A DNA stretch of 64,000 nucleotides from Dyella sp. AtDHG13 (GTDB taxonomy: Bacteria; Pseudomonadota; Gammaproteobacteria; Xanthomonadales; Rhodanobacteraceae), in NCBI RefSeq assembly GCF_003201105.1, contig NZ_QICJ01000012.1, positions 62,001-126,000 on the forward strand. The letters run 5' to 3'. The notes under the pieces were generated by a model, which was given only the letters and a program-made list of their open reading frames with translations, was not told the DNA's origin and searched no databases. A program made the translations under genes and the position numbers. This document shows positions 1 to 10,200 of the stretch, piece after piece (the stretch's first letter is position 1; each line of letters opens with the position of its first letter).

Positions 1-1700
1 GTGGCCTGCAGCGGCGACATGTCCACCGCGCCGATCAGCAGCGAGGGGCTGGAGTTCACGCCGGTCAGCCCGAACGATTCGAGGAAGGCCTTGATGCGCG
101 ACACGCCAACGCTCATGCCGAGGTTGATCGTCGCCAGGTTCCACGAATGCACCAGCGCGTCGACCATCGGCACAGCACCGTGCACGTCGCCCTCGTCGTT
201 CTTGGGCGTCCAGAAGCTGCCGTCGGCCTGGCGCAGGCTGATCGGCGAATCCTCCACAGGACTGCCGAGGTTCCAGCGCCCGGGGTTGGTCAGCGCCACC
301 AGATACACCAGCGGCTTCACCAGCGAACCAATCTGGCGGCGCGCATCGAGCGCGCGGTTGAAGCCCTGGTCGCCCGGCACCTTGCTGCCGACGATGGCGA
401 GCACCGAACCGGTCTGCGCTTCGGTCACCACCGCGGCGGCCTGCGCCGCCTCACCGCGCTTGCCCAGGCCATTGGTGGTCGTGGTGATCGCCTGCTCGGC
501 GTAGATCTGCGCGGCGGGGTCCAGCGTGGTGAAGATGCTCAGGTTGCCCTTGGACAGGGTTTCGTCGTCGAAATCGCTGGTGATCTGCGCACGCACCAGC
601 TCCATGAAAGCGGGGAAGCGGTTGTGCGGCAGCTGGCCGTTGCTGACGATGCCCAGCGGCGTGGTCTTGAGCGCCGTTGCCTGCTCCGGCGTGACCAGGC
701 CGGTTTCCGCGAACTGGTCGATGACCAGGTTGCGGCGCGACAGTGCGCGGTCCGGATAGCGGCGCGGGTCGTAGTAGCTCGGCCCCTTCACCATGCCGAT
801 CAGCAGCGCCATTTCCTGCGGCTTGAGGTCTTCCATGCGGCGGCCGAAGTAGAACTCCGCCGCCGCGGCAAAACCGTGCACCGCCTGGCTGCCCTGCTGG
901 CCGAGGAACACTTCGTTGACGTAGGCCTCCAGGATGCGGCTCTTGTCGTAGTGCGCCTCGATCAGGATCGACATCAGCGCTTCGTTGAACTTGCGCGAGT
1001 AATGCTGCTCGCGATCCAGGAACAGGTTGCGCACCAGCTGCTGGGTGAGCGTGGAGCCGCCCTGCACCGTATGGCCCGCGCGCAGGTTGGCGAACGAGGC
1101 TCGGAGGATGGCCGACAGGTCGATGCCGAAGTGATGCTTGAAGTCGCGGTCTTCCACCGCCTGCAGGCCGGACAGCAACAGCGGCGGCACGTCGGTGAGG
1201 CGCACGATGCGGCGCTCTTCCTGCTGCGAGCCGTACACGGTGGCGATGCGCGCGGGATCCAGGTGCGCCAGCGCGACTGGCTTGTCGTTGGCCAGGTCCT
1301 TCACGCTGGCGACCTGCCCCTTGCCCAGCACGATGCGGATGCGCTTGGGTAGTTCACCGCCGTCGGGGCCGGCATAGCCGCGCGAGGAAACGGTGTAGGT
1401 GCTGCCCTGCTTGGCCCAGGTGCCGGCGACTTCGGCGCGGCCATCGTTGCTGTAGCCAGCGAAGGTCAGTTCCAGTTCCAGCGCGGCGGGCGTCATCGGC
1501 GTGCCGGCCGCCAGCGGCAGCGGCCGCGCGTAGACGCGCGTGGGCACGGCGAACACCAGATCGTTGAAGCGGTCCTGCACACGCTTGTTGAGCACCAGCG
1601 TGTACGGCAGCACGAAGCCGAACAGCACTCCCATGCAGACCCAGAACGGAATGCGGACCCAGGGCCAGACGGCACTGAAGATCGAGCGGAGGCGGGTCAT
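1..1700 (-). CDS. mrcB: Penicillin-binding protein 1B, bifunctional peptidoglycan synthase (C-terminus beyond window)
   Basis: About 566 N-terminal residues are visible; the 3' end lies beyond the left edge. The chosen start is the ATG at 1700, giving a protein that opens MTRLRSIF, followed by one membrane anchor (about residues 13-35). The glycosyltransferase family 51 domain is recognised by EDRDFKHHFGID, which carries the catalytic Glu, and by GGSTLTQQLVRNLFL. The transpeptidase domain shows the active-site SxxK box as IGSLVKP. Class A PBPs polymerise lipid II in the periplasm and cross-link the strands. The region between anchor and GT51 fits the UB2H domain typical of PBP1B, so PBP1B is favoured over PBP1A. 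It is the last gene of a leftward run after relA, a TPR protein and an oxidoreductase. There is no obvious Shine-Dalgarno sequence before the ATG. Confidence 0.93.
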   Translation of the reverse strand, partial: MTRLRSIFSAVWPWVRIPFWVCMGVLFGFVLPYTLVLNKRVQDRFNDLVFAVPTRVYARPLPLAAGTPMTPAALELELTFAGYSNDGRAEVAGTWAKQGSTYTVSSRGYAGPDGGELPKRIRIVLGKGQVASVKDLANDKPVALAHLDPARIATVYGSQQEERRIVRLTDVPPLLLSGLQAVEDRDFKHHFGIDLSAILRASFANLRAGHTVQGGSTLTQQLVRNLFLDREQHYSRKFNEALMSILIEAHYDKSRILEAYVNEVFLGQQGSQAVHGFAAAAEFYFGRRMEDLKPQEMALLIGMVKGPSYYDPRRYPDRALSRRNLVIDQFAETGLVTPEQATALKTTPLGIVSNGQLPHNRFPAFMELVRAQITSDFDDETLSKGNLSIFTTLDPAAQIYAEQAITTTTNGLGKRGEAAQAAAVVTEAQTGSVLAIVGSKVPGDQGFNRALDARRQIGSLVKPLVYLVALTNPGRWNLGSPVEDSPISLRQADGSFWTPKNDEGDVHGAVPMVDALVHSWNLATINLGMSVGVSRIKAFLESFGLTGVNSSPSLLIGAVDMSPLQA

Positions 1701-1841
1701 GAAGTCCAAGTAGGGAGGATCCTGAATGGGAAGCCCTCGGGATCATAGGGCTTGCTTCCCGGCGGGCATCTGAACGCCGGCCGGGGTTTGTGGCGTGCAT
1801 CGGGCGTGAAAGAGGCGCGCTTGGGGTCGTCGCGCCGCGGC

Positions 1842-2687
1842 CTACAACGGCGGCTGCGGCGTCCAGCAATTGGCGTCGGGCCTGAACGGGCGCTGCGTGA
1901 CGCCCAGCAGGCGTTGCAGCTCGCTGTTGTCGGCGATCAGGTCGGCTTCCAGCCGGGTCAGCGGACCGCGCAGGCGCGGCACCAGGCTCCGCCCCAGTCG
2001 CAGCAACGTAGCGGGGATCGGCACGGGCACCGTGGGCGTCGCCAGGCTGCGGCGCACGCGCGAAAACATCTCACCCGCCGTGAGTCGCTCGCCTCCGCCC
2101 AAGGGCAGGATGCGCCCGGCCGATGCGGGACAATCCAACGCCGCCACCACGGCGGCGGCGATGTCGTCCGCGTGCACGGGCTGGCGCAGGCCGCGACCCG
2201 CCGGCAGCGGGAATACGTGCAGGCGGCTCGCGCGCTGCGCGATGGGCGTCAGGCTCTTGTCGATGCCGGCGCCGTAGATGATGGTCGGCCGGAAGATGGT
2301 CCATGCCATGCCTTGCCGCTCACAGGCCGCCGCGATGCTTGCCTCGCCTTCGCGCAACGTCTGCGACAGCACGCGTTCGGCCGGCACGTCTGACGCCTGC
2401 TTGGATTCGGCGCTCATTGAGCTGGTGGCGATGATGCGCGTCGACGGCGGCAAGCCCGCCGAGGCCAGCCACTCGCCAAAGGGCTTGAGCGGACCGAAGC
2501 TGATCACCGCCGTCGGCTGCCCCACATTAGGAACGGCCCCGGGAAAGGCGCCCTGCAACCACTGCACGCCTTGCTGCGGCTCGCGCACCTTGCGGCTCAG
2601 CGCCAGCACGGACTCGCCGCGCGCGCGCAGGCGGGGCAGCAGGAAATGGCCAATCTGACTGCTGGCCCCGAACACCACGACCGTCAT
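1842..2687 (-). CDS. NAD(P)-binding oxidoreductase, atypical/extended SDR (NAD-dependent epimerase-like)
   Basis: A 281-residue protein beginning MTVVVFGASSQIGHF, a glycine-rich Rossmann loop (GASSQIG) at residues 7-13 that binds the dinucleotide. A YGAG segment near residue 138 lies where short-chain dehydrogenases often carry the catalytic Tyr, but the usual YxxxK spacing is not clear, so it may be a non-classical NAD(P)H-binding protein. No signal peptide or membrane segment is seen. It starts 10 bp after the stop of the TPR gene and is probably co-transcribed with it and with relA further upstream. The substrate cannot be deduced. Confidence 0.83.
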   Translation of the reverse strand: MTVVVFGASSQIGHFLLPRLRARGESVLALSRKVREPQQGVQWLQGAFPGAVPNVGQPTAVISFGPLKPFGEWLASAGLPPSTRIIATSSMSAESKQASDVPAERVLSQTLREGEASIAAACERQGMAWTIFRPTIIYGAGIDKSLTPIAQRASRLHVFPLPAGRGLRQPVHADDIAAAVVAALDCPASAGRILPLGGGERLTAGEMFSRVRRSLATPTVPVPIPATLLRLGRSLVPRLRGPLTRLEADLIADNSELQRLLGVTQRPFRPDANCWTPQPPL

Positions 2688-2697
2688 GCGCGCGCCC

Positions 2698-4422
2698 TCA
2701 GCCGCCTGACTGCAGTCGCGCCATCAAGGCCGCCAACCGCGGGTTGCCCGGCGCCAGCTTGCGCGCGCTGTCCAGCGCCTGCGCGGCGTTCGCGCGGTCA
2801 CCGTTCTGCAACTGCTGCTCGGCCTGATCCATCCACGCACCGGCCAGGCGTTCGCGCAGCACGCCCTGGTTCGTGTTGCCGGGCGACAGGTCGGCAAGGT
2901 CCGCCAGGCGATTGCCCGCCGCCGACAGGTTGCCGCTGGAAAGCGCCTGGTTGAACTGGGTGATGGCGAGGCCGGGCAGCGATTCCAGGCCCTGGCGCGC
3001 CACCGGGTTGTTGCCGTCCATCGCCAGCGCCTGGCGGTAGAGATCGTAGGCGCTGTCGCCCGGCGGCAGCATCAGGTTGCCCTGGCGGGCGGCGGTATCG
3101 GCGCGCTGGATGATGCGTGCCAGCTCGGCGCCCTGCTGCGGCGTGAGCGGAGGATGCTGCAGGTCGTCGCCGCCATTGTCGGCGGCCGCGTCGCTCGCGA
3201 CGTCGTTGGCCACCTGCGCGGCATTGGATTTACGTCCCTCGCCCAGGCGCGCGCGCGCCGCGGCCAGATCGGCCGAGTGCGGCGCGATGCCGGCCGCCTG
3301 ATCGAGCAATTCGCGGGCATGCGCGCTGTCGCCATGATCGAGCGCCGCATTGGCCTGCACGATCAATGCCTGCGCCACCTGCCCCATGCCGGCCTTGGCA
3401 TCGCCGTTGTCCGGATCGATCGCCAGCGCCGCCTTGAAATGCGCCTGCGCCGTGTCATCGCCGGGGCCGACCACGCGGCCCTCGCGCAGCGCATCCTGAC
3501 CCTGCTTGACCGCATCGGCGAGCGCGCCATTGTCCTGCTGGCTCACCTGCACCAGCGCGGCGCGCAGCGCGGGCAGCTCGCCGTAGTTCGGCAGCAGCAC
3601 GGCGAGGCGATCGACCAGCGACGAGGCCGTGGCGCGGTCGCCCGCGTCCAGCGCCTTGTGCACCTGCGCGGCAAGCGCATCGCCCACCTTGTCCAGGCCA
3701 TGCTTGGCAACAGCGTTGTTCGGATCGGCCGACAGCACACGGCGATACAGGTCGCCCGCGCCACCGTCGCCATCGAGCTTGCCGGCGTCGAAGGCCTGCT
3801 GCGCCTGCTCGATCAGGTGATCGGTCTGCACCGAACCGTTGCGCGCGGCGGCCACCGCCTGGGTGAGACGGTCCACGTCGCTGCCGCCACCCAGCAGTTC
3901 GCGGGCGGAAGTCAGTGCCTGGTCGGCCTCGTCGAGCTTGTGCGCCTGCAAGGCGGCATCGGCGCGGGCGATCTCGGCCTGCCCCACGTTGCGCAGGCCG
4001 TCGCGGGCTCGGTCGTTGTCCGGCTGCAAGGCGCGCGCGGCTTCGAACAGTTCGCGCGCGCTGGTGCCGTCGGTGCCGTCCAGATGCCCCTGCTGCAAGG
4101 CGGTTTCAGCGCGGCCCAGGATGCCGTCCAGCTCGGTGTTGGGCACCAGGCCGCGCAGCTTGTCCTGCCCGACCCACAGCGACGTGCCCACGCCGATGGC
4201 CACCAGCAGGGCCACCGGCACCAGCCATCCGCGGCGCCTGAACCGGCGCTGCTTCGGCGGCGGCGGGGTCGGCCGGACCATGTCCGGATCGATCGAGAAC
4301 TTGGGCAAACCGTCGTCCTGCCTGGACGTGGGCTCCTTGCCATCCAGGTTGTCGAGGTTCCCGAGGGTAGGCTCGGTGCGGCCGGCCGACCCGCGGTCGT
4401 TGTGATCGTTGCGTCCGTTCAT
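2698..4422 (-). CDS. Membrane-anchored tetratricopeptide-repeat protein
   Basis: A 574-residue protein. The first 65 residues are polar and rich in Asn, Asp and Pro (four prolines in a row before an Arg cluster). One transmembrane helix follows (about 69-88, GWLVPVALLVAIGVGTSLWV), giving an N-in/C-out topology. The rest is repeated helical units of about 35 residues with signatures such as ARELFEAARALQPDNDRAR and LYRRVLSADPNNAVAKHGL, typical of TPR/Sel1-like scaffolds. It lies 77 bp downstream of relA and 10 bp upstream of the oxidoreductase gene. TPR proteins bind other proteins; the partner is unknown. Proximity to PBP1B suggests, but does not show, an envelope role. Confidence 0.8.
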   Translation of the reverse strand: MNGRNDHNDRGSAGRTEPTLGNLDNLDGKEPTSRQDDGLPKFSIDPDMVRPTPPPPKQRRFRRRGWLVPVALLVAIGVGTSLWVGQDKLRGLVPNTELDGILGRAETALQQGHLDGTDGTSARELFEAARALQPDNDRARDGLRNVGQAEIARADAALQAHKLDEADQALTSARELLGGGSDVDRLTQAVAAARNGSVQTDHLIEQAQQAFDAGKLDGDGGAGDLYRRVLSADPNNAVAKHGLDKVGDALAAQVHKALDAGDRATASSLVDRLAVLLPNYGELPALRAALVQVSQQDNGALADAVKQGQDALREGRVVGPGDDTAQAHFKAALAIDPDNGDAKAGMGQVAQALIVQANAALDHGDSAHARELLDQAAGIAPHSADLAAARARLGEGRKSNAAQVANDVASDAAADNGGDDLQHPPLTPQQGAELARIIQRADTAARQGNLMLPPGDSAYDLYRQALAMDGNNPVARQGLESLPGLAITQFNQALSSGNLSAAGNRLADLADLSPGNTNQGVLRERLAGAWMDQAEQQLQNGDRANAAQALDSARKLAPGNPRLAALMARLQSGG

Positions 4423-4499
4423 GGGTTCACGAAGGTGAGAACTAACATCGCCAGCTTAACATCGCGCCGGCTCGCCACCCGGGCGATGACGCACGGTGT

Positions 4500-6638
4500 T
4501 CAGGCACCGCTGACGCGGCGCGCGTCGACCACGTTGGGCAATGCCACCAGCCGGCTGAGCAGCCCGGACAGCTGCTCGAAGTCGCGTACGCGCAAGGTGA
4601 AGCGCATTTCCACCTCGCCGGTCTGCGCGAACACGCGGCTGGACGAGGCGATGATGTGCGTGCCCATGTTGCTGATCAGGCTGGTGACGTCCTTCTGCAA
4701 GCCCTTGCGGTCGTAGCCGCGCAGCTCGATGTCCACTTCATAGGCCTGCGCCGCGGCCTTGCCCCACTCCACCTCGATCACGCGGTCCGGATCGCGCCGC
4801 GCCAGCCGCGCGAGGCTCGCGCAATCGGCGCGATGCACGGACACGCCGCGTCCGCGCGTGACGAAGCCGCGCACCGGGTCGCCCGGCAAGGGCTGGCAGC
4901 AGCGCGCCAGCGTGGTGAGCAGGTTGCCGATGCCTTCGATGCTGAGCGCGCTCTGGTCCCGCACCGCCTGGCGTGGCTGCGCGGCGCCGGTGGGCGGCGG
5001 TGGCGCGGCGGGCGCCGGCGCCGCGGCCTCCTGCAGCACACGGGCAATCTGCCCCGGCGCGACTTCGCCCAGCGCGAGCGCGACCAGCAGTTCGTCGTGC
5101 GTCTTCAGATGGAAATGCGCAGGCAGCTTGCCGATGTCGGCGGCCGGCAGGGCGAGCCGCTTAATCTCCTTTTCGAAGATCGCGCGGCCCGCCGCGAGAT
5201 TCGCGTCGTGCGCGATGCGGCGGAACCACGTGCGCACCTTCTCCTTCGCGCGCGAGGTGTGCAGGTAGCCGTGGTGCGACGAGAGCCAGTCGCGGCTGGG
5301 TTCCGCCACTTTCGCGGTGAGCACTTCCACGCGGTCGCCGCTGGTCGGCTGGAAAGTCAGCGGCACGATGCGCCCGTTGACCTTCGCCCCGCGGCAGCGA
5401 TGCCCCACTTCGGTATGCACGTGATAGGCGAAATCCAGCACCGTCGCGCCGCGCGGCAGGTCCACCACCTCGCCCTTGGGGGTGAGCACGTAGACGCGGT
5501 CTTCCAGCAGCTCGGTCTGCAGCTCGGCGGCGAGGTCGCCGTCGCTGTCGGGGCGCGGCTCCAGCAGGCGGCGCATCCAGGCGATCTTCGCCTCGAACTC
5601 GCTGTCGCCTGCGCCGCCTTCCTTGTAGCGCCAGTGCGCGGCGACGCCCAGTTCGTTGATGCGGTGCATCTGGTGCGTGCGGATCTGCACTTCCAGCGTC
5701 TTGCCGCGCGGGCCGATCACCGCCGTGTGCAGCGAGCGGTAGTCGTTGCCCTTGGGCCGCGCGATGTAGTCGTCGAACTCGCCCGGCAGGTGCGGCCACA
5801 AGGTATGCACCACGCCCAGCGCGCCGTAGCAGTCGCCGATGGAGTCGACCAGCACGCGCACGGCGCGGATGTCGTAGAGATCGGAGAACTCCAGCGCCTT
5901 GCGCTGCATCTTCTTCCAGATCGAATAGATGTGCTTGGGCCGCCCGGCCAGTTCTGCGCGAATGCCTGCGGCCTCCAGCGCGCCATGCAAGGTCGCCAGC
6001 GATTCGCGGATGAACTCCTCGCGGTCCACGCGGCGCTCGTCGAGCAGGCGCGCGATGCGCTTGTAGGTATCCGGTTGCAGGTAGCGGAAGCTCAGGTCTT
6101 CCAGCTCCCACTTCAGCTGCCAGATGCCCAGGCGATTGGCCAGCGGCGCGTGGATGTCGCGCGTGAGCCGCGCGAGCGGCTGGCGCTCGGCATCAGGCAG
6201 GCTGCTGGCCGCGCGCATGCGTGCCAACTGCCGTGCGAGCAGGATGAACACCACACGCAGGTCGCGGATGATCGCCAGCAGCAGGCGGCGCAGGCCCTCC
6301 GCGCCGTGGTCGGCGCCGTGTTGCGCATGCAGCGCCCACACGCGCTCGGCCGCCACCTGGCCGCCGACGAGCCGCTGCAATTCCGCGGGAAGCTGCGGCT
6401 CGCGCAGCGCCCACAGCGCGGGATCGATGCGCGACACCTCGAACCACAGCGCGGCCGCCTGCGTCTGGCTGTCGCAACCGAGCATGGCCAACAGCTCCAG
6501 CACGTCGACACACTCAACCTGGCTGATCGGCAGCAGCGCGCAGGTATCCAGCGCCTCGCCCAGCACGGGCGGCACGCTGCCGGCGCGTTCGCGCCACTCG
6601 GCCAGACCCGAGCTTGCGTTGAGGGCGGCTTGAACCAT
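4500..6638 (-). CDS. relA: GTP pyrophosphokinase RelA, (p)ppGpp synthetase
   Basis: A 712-residue RelA/SpoT homologue. The N-terminal hydrolase fold is degenerate: the HD pair that binds Mn2+ in SpoT/Rel is FE here (residues 66-67, ALWFEV), so ppGpp hydrolysis is not expected. The synthetase domain is intact, with GRPKHIYSIWKKMQRK (232-247), FSDLYDIRAVRV, the nucleotide-binding GNDYRSLHTAV and a YKEGG segment. A TGS domain (about 385-445) and a C-terminal ACT domain (about 635-710) follow, as in ribosome-associated RelA. The protein senses uncharged tRNA in the ribosomal A site and makes ppGpp. It heads the leftward run with the TPR, oxidoreductase and PBP1B genes, and is divergent from the small secreted-protein gene at 6758. 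Confidence 0.95.
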   Translation of the reverse strand: MVQAALNASSGLAEWRERAGSVPPVLGEALDTCALLPISQVECVDVLELLAMLGCDSQTQAAALWFEVSRIDPALWALREPQLPAELQRLVGGQVAAERVWALHAQHGADHGAEGLRRLLLAIIRDLRVVFILLARQLARMRAASSLPDAERQPLARLTRDIHAPLANRLGIWQLKWELEDLSFRYLQPDTYKRIARLLDERRVDREEFIRESLATLHGALEAAGIRAELAGRPKHIYSIWKKMQRKALEFSDLYDIRAVRVLVDSIGDCYGALGVVHTLWPHLPGEFDDYIARPKGNDYRSLHTAVIGPRGKTLEVQIRTHQMHRINELGVAAHWRYKEGGAGDSEFEAKIAWMRRLLEPRPDSDGDLAAELQTELLEDRVYVLTPKGEVVDLPRGATVLDFAYHVHTEVGHRCRGAKVNGRIVPLTFQPTSGDRVEVLTAKVAEPSRDWLSSHHGYLHTSRAKEKVRTWFRRIAHDANLAAGRAIFEKEIKRLALPAADIGKLPAHFHLKTHDELLVALALGEVAPGQIARVLQEAAAPAPAAPPPPTGAAQPRQAVRDQSALSIEGIGNLLTTLARCCQPLPGDPVRGFVTRGRGVSVHRADCASLARLARRDPDRVIEVEWGKAAAQAYEVDIELRGYDRKGLQKDVTSLISNMGTHIIASSSRVFAQTGEVEMRFTLRVRDFEQLSGLLSRLVALPNVVDARRVSGA

Positions 6639-6757
6639 ACGCCTATTCTAGGGCCTGTTAACGCTATTCGCGTGGCACGCGTATGAACCCGCGGTTCATG
6701 CCGTGTATGCTGCGCCCGCGATGTTCCATTCCCGTTGATCCCCAAGAGGATTGCCCC

Positions 6758-7234
6758 ATGCGTCTGGCCCGCCTGTTGCCGTTGCTGATGAGTGTCGCCC
6801 TTGCCGTTCCCGCGCTTTCCTTCGCCGCCGATCAGTACGTGCCGCTGCAGCAGCGCATGACGCCCGAGGAATTCAAGGCGGCGGGCCTGGACAAGCTGTC
6901 GCCGGACGAGCTGAAGAACCTCGACGCCTGGCTGAGCGGCCACGGCAAGGTGGTCACCAAGATGGTCGACGAGAGCGGCAAGCCGGTGTTCTATCCCAGC
7001 AGCGAGAAGGCCGGCCCGGTGAGCGGCCACGTGCAGGGCCACTTCAATGGCTTCAACGGCAACGGCCAGTTCACCCTCGACAATGGCCAGGTGTGGCAGC
7101 AGGCCGACTCCACCAAGATCGCCTGCCTGAGCGCCGACAATCCGAAGGTGACCATCCGTCGCTCGCTGATGGGCAACTGGATGATGGCCGTGGACGGTTG
7201 CAGCGACAACGCCACCGTCAAGCGCGTGAAGTAA
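6758..7234 (+). CDS. Small secreted protein of unknown function
   Basis: A 158-residue protein. The ATG at 6758 follows an AAGAGGA ribosome-binding site (6744-6750) and opens directly into a signal peptide (MRLARLLPLLMSVALAVPAL, probable cleavage after SFA). An upstream in-frame start at 6683 would put 25 residues before the signal and is rejected. The mature part contains a Pro/Glu segment (MTPEEFKAAGLDKLSPDELK) resembling short 'dimerisation-like' helices found in other Xanthomonadales exported proteins, then a Gly/Asn-rich beta region (GHFNGFNGNGQFTLDNGQVW). Two Cys residues could form a disulfide. No enzyme motif is recognised. It is a single gene, convergent with hrpA. Confidence 0.75.
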   Translation: MRLARLLPLLMSVALAVPALSFAADQYVPLQQRMTPEEFKAAGLDKLSPDELKNLDAWLSGHGKVVTKMVDESGKPVFYPSSEKAGPVSGHVQGHFNGFNGNGQFTLDNGQVWQQADSTKIACLSADNPKVTIRRSLMGNWMMAVDGCSDNATVKRVK

Positions 7235-7248
7235 CGCGCGAGTTGTCA

Positions 7249-7278
7249 CCGCGGGAGCGCACGGCTGCGCTCCCGCGG
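7249..7278. terminator. Candidate bidirectional terminator hairpin
   Basis: A perfect 13-bp GC-rich stem with a 4-nt loop (arms 7249-7261 and 7266-7278) fills the 48-bp gap between the convergent stops of the secreted-protein gene and hrpA. There is no T-tract on either side, so intrinsic termination is uncertain. It may instead protect both mRNA 3' ends. Confidence 0.5.
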
Positions 7279-7282
7279 AAGA

Positions 7283-10200
7283 TCAGGCGAGGTTCTCCAG
7301 CGCGCGGGTCAGGCGCTTGGCCGATACCGGCTCCGGCGTCTTCAGTTCCTGCGCGAACAGGGACACACGCCATTCCTCGATCAACCAGCGCAATTCGTCA
7401 AGGTCGGCGGTTCCCGCCGCGCGATGCTTGAGGTAGTCGCGCCAGAACGGCAGCACCTGCAACATGCGCTGCTGGTCCTTGGCCGGGTCCTGCCGCAGGC
7501 GCTCGGCGCGCAGGCGCATGGCCTTCAGGTAGCGCGGATAGTGCGCCAGCCGTGACGTCGGCAACTCGCGCAGAAAACCCGGCGTGAGCAGAGAATCCAG
7601 CTGCTCGCGCAGATCGTCGTAGCTGGCCCGCGCGAATCCCATCAGGGGCGGTTGCAGCCACGGCTTGAGCTCCGCCTGCGCCTCGATGATGGGCTCGGCC
7701 AGCTTCAGGCGTTCCACCGCCGCGCCGAACAGCTCGCGCGCCGCCTGCGTGTGCAAGGCCTCGAACGCACCAGCGGTACGCACGTCTAGCGCGTGGCGTT
7801 CGAGCAGATCCTGGAAGCCGCCTTCCACCAGGTCCTCGCGCAGGCCGTCCACGCCACCCAGCGGCGCGTACTTCAGCGCCAGGGGATTGCCCACGGGCAC
7901 GCGCCGACGCGCCTGCTTCATGTCGCTGGCCAGCGCATTGCGCAGCAGGCGGATCACGCCCTGCACGTGCGCCTCGCGCGCCTCGTCGCTGCGCTCGAAC
8001 ACGCGCAACGCCACCGCGTCGCCCAGGTCGACCAGCGCGGGGAAGGCCTGCAGCCCGCCAGCGGAGCGGACCTGGGCGGGAATGGCTTCGAAATCCCAGT
8101 TGGCGACGTCTTCGCGGGTCAGCTCGATGTCGGTCTTGCGCGAGAAGGCTTCGCGCGCCTGCCCTTCCCACTGCGCGCGCATCGCGGCCAGGTCGCGGCC
8201 GGTGGCCAGCGTCTTGCCGTTCTCGTCGTGCAAGCGATAGCGCATGCGGAAATGCGCCGGCAACTCCACGGTATCGAACTCGGCCGCCGAGATGTCGACG
8301 CCCGTGGTGCGCTTGAGGAACAAGGCCAGTGCCTTCGCCAACGGCTCGTCACGCGGCGCTTCGGCTTCGACGAACGCACGCGCGAAATCCGGTGCGGGCA
8401 CGAAATTGCGGCGCAGCGCCTTGGGCAGGCCGCGGATCAGCTCAGCCACCTTCTCCGCCAGCAGGCCCGGCACCAGCCACTCGCAGCGCGACGCGGGCAG
8501 CGCGTTCAACATGGCGAGCGGCAGATGGAGCGTGACACCGTCTGCGTCATCGCCAGGCACGAAGCGGTATTCAAGCCGGTACTTCTGCGATGGCATCTCC
8601 AACGAAGCGGGGAACGCCTTGGGATCAAGCCCGGCGCCACCGCTCATCACGTCGTCGAGCGACCAGCGCAGCGCGGCCTGCTCCGCCGGGCGCGCCTTGC
8701 GATACCACGCGTCGAGCGCGCGGCTGTCCGCGACGTCCTGCGGCAGCTTGCCCTCGAAGAAGGCGACCAGCTCATCCTCGCTGCGCAACAGGCCTTCTCG
8801 GCGCTGCTTGGCCTCGATGCCGCGCGCGTCTTCCAGCACGCGCTGGTTGGCGCGCACGAAATCGGTGCGCGCGTCGATATCGCAGCGCGCGAGAGCCTCG
8901 CGCAGGAAGATCTCGTGCGCGAGCGGCGGATCCTGCTTCTGGAACGTCACCGGTCGACGCTCCACCAGCGTGAGGCCGAACAGGCTCACCTGTTCGTACG
9001 CCACCACGTGCCCGCGCTTGCGCGACCAGTGCGCATCGCGACAGGAGGAACGCAACAGGTGGGCCGCCTGCTGTTCGATCCACAGCGGCTCCACGCGGGC
9101 GCACATCATGCCCCACACGCGTCCGCCGACATCGAGAATCTGCGCGGCGAAGATCCAGTTGGGCGGCACCTTGGACAACGCCGAGCCCGGAAACACCTGA
9201 AAACGGCGTTCGCGCGTGCTGCGGTAGACGCCCTTTTCGTCTTTGTGGCCGACCTGCGTCGGCAGGCCGGCGAGCAGGCTGCGGTGGAGGGCCTCGTACT
9301 GCTGCGCCGCTTCGTCACCTTCACTCCCTCTCCCCGCTGGGGAGAGGGCTGGGGTGAGGGGCGGGTGCTCGCGGGAAGGTTGCCTATCTCGTTTATTCGG
9401 GACAGCAACCGCCTTTTTCTTTGCAGACTGCGGCGAGGCTGCCCCCTCTCCCCGACCCTCTCCCACAGGGGGAGAGGGAGAAGTGCCGGCGTCGAGCTTC
9501 CACCCCAACTCCTGCACCACCAGCAACAACTGCCGGTGCAGTTCGCGCCATTCGCGCATGCGCATGAAGCTGAGGAAATGGCGCGAGCACCAGTCTCGCA
9601 GTTTCGACTGCGTCAGTTCCTCGTGCGCGTTGCCGTATTCGCGCCAGAGATTCAGCACGCCAACGAAGTCGGATTTCGGATCGGCAAACGCCGCATGCGC
9701 CGCATCGGCCTGCTGCCGCGCATCCGCCGGGCGCTCGCGCGGATCCTGGATGCTGAGGAAGGACACGATGGCGAGCAGCTCGCGCAGGCTGCGCCGCTCG
9801 TTGGCCTCCACCAGCATGCGCGCCAGCTGCACATCGATGGGCAACCGGGCGACGGTGCGGCCGATGGCCGTGAGCTTGCGTGCATCGTCGATGGCGGAGA
9901 TTTCCGCCAGGCGGCGATAGCCGTCCGCCACCACGCGCGGGTCGGGCGCATCGAGGAACGGGAACTCGTCCACCTCGCCCAGCTGCAACGACAGCATGCG
10001 CAGGATGACGTTGGCCAGCGACGAGCGCAGCAGTTCGGGATCGGTGTAGGCCGCGCGGCTTTCGTAATCCGCCTCGTCGTACAGGCGATAGCAAATGCCC
10101 GGGCCGACGCGGCCGCAGCGGCCCTTGCGCTGGTCCGCCGCCGCCTTGGACACGGGCTCGATATGCAGGCGCTCGAGCTGGCTGCGCTGGCTGTAGCGCT

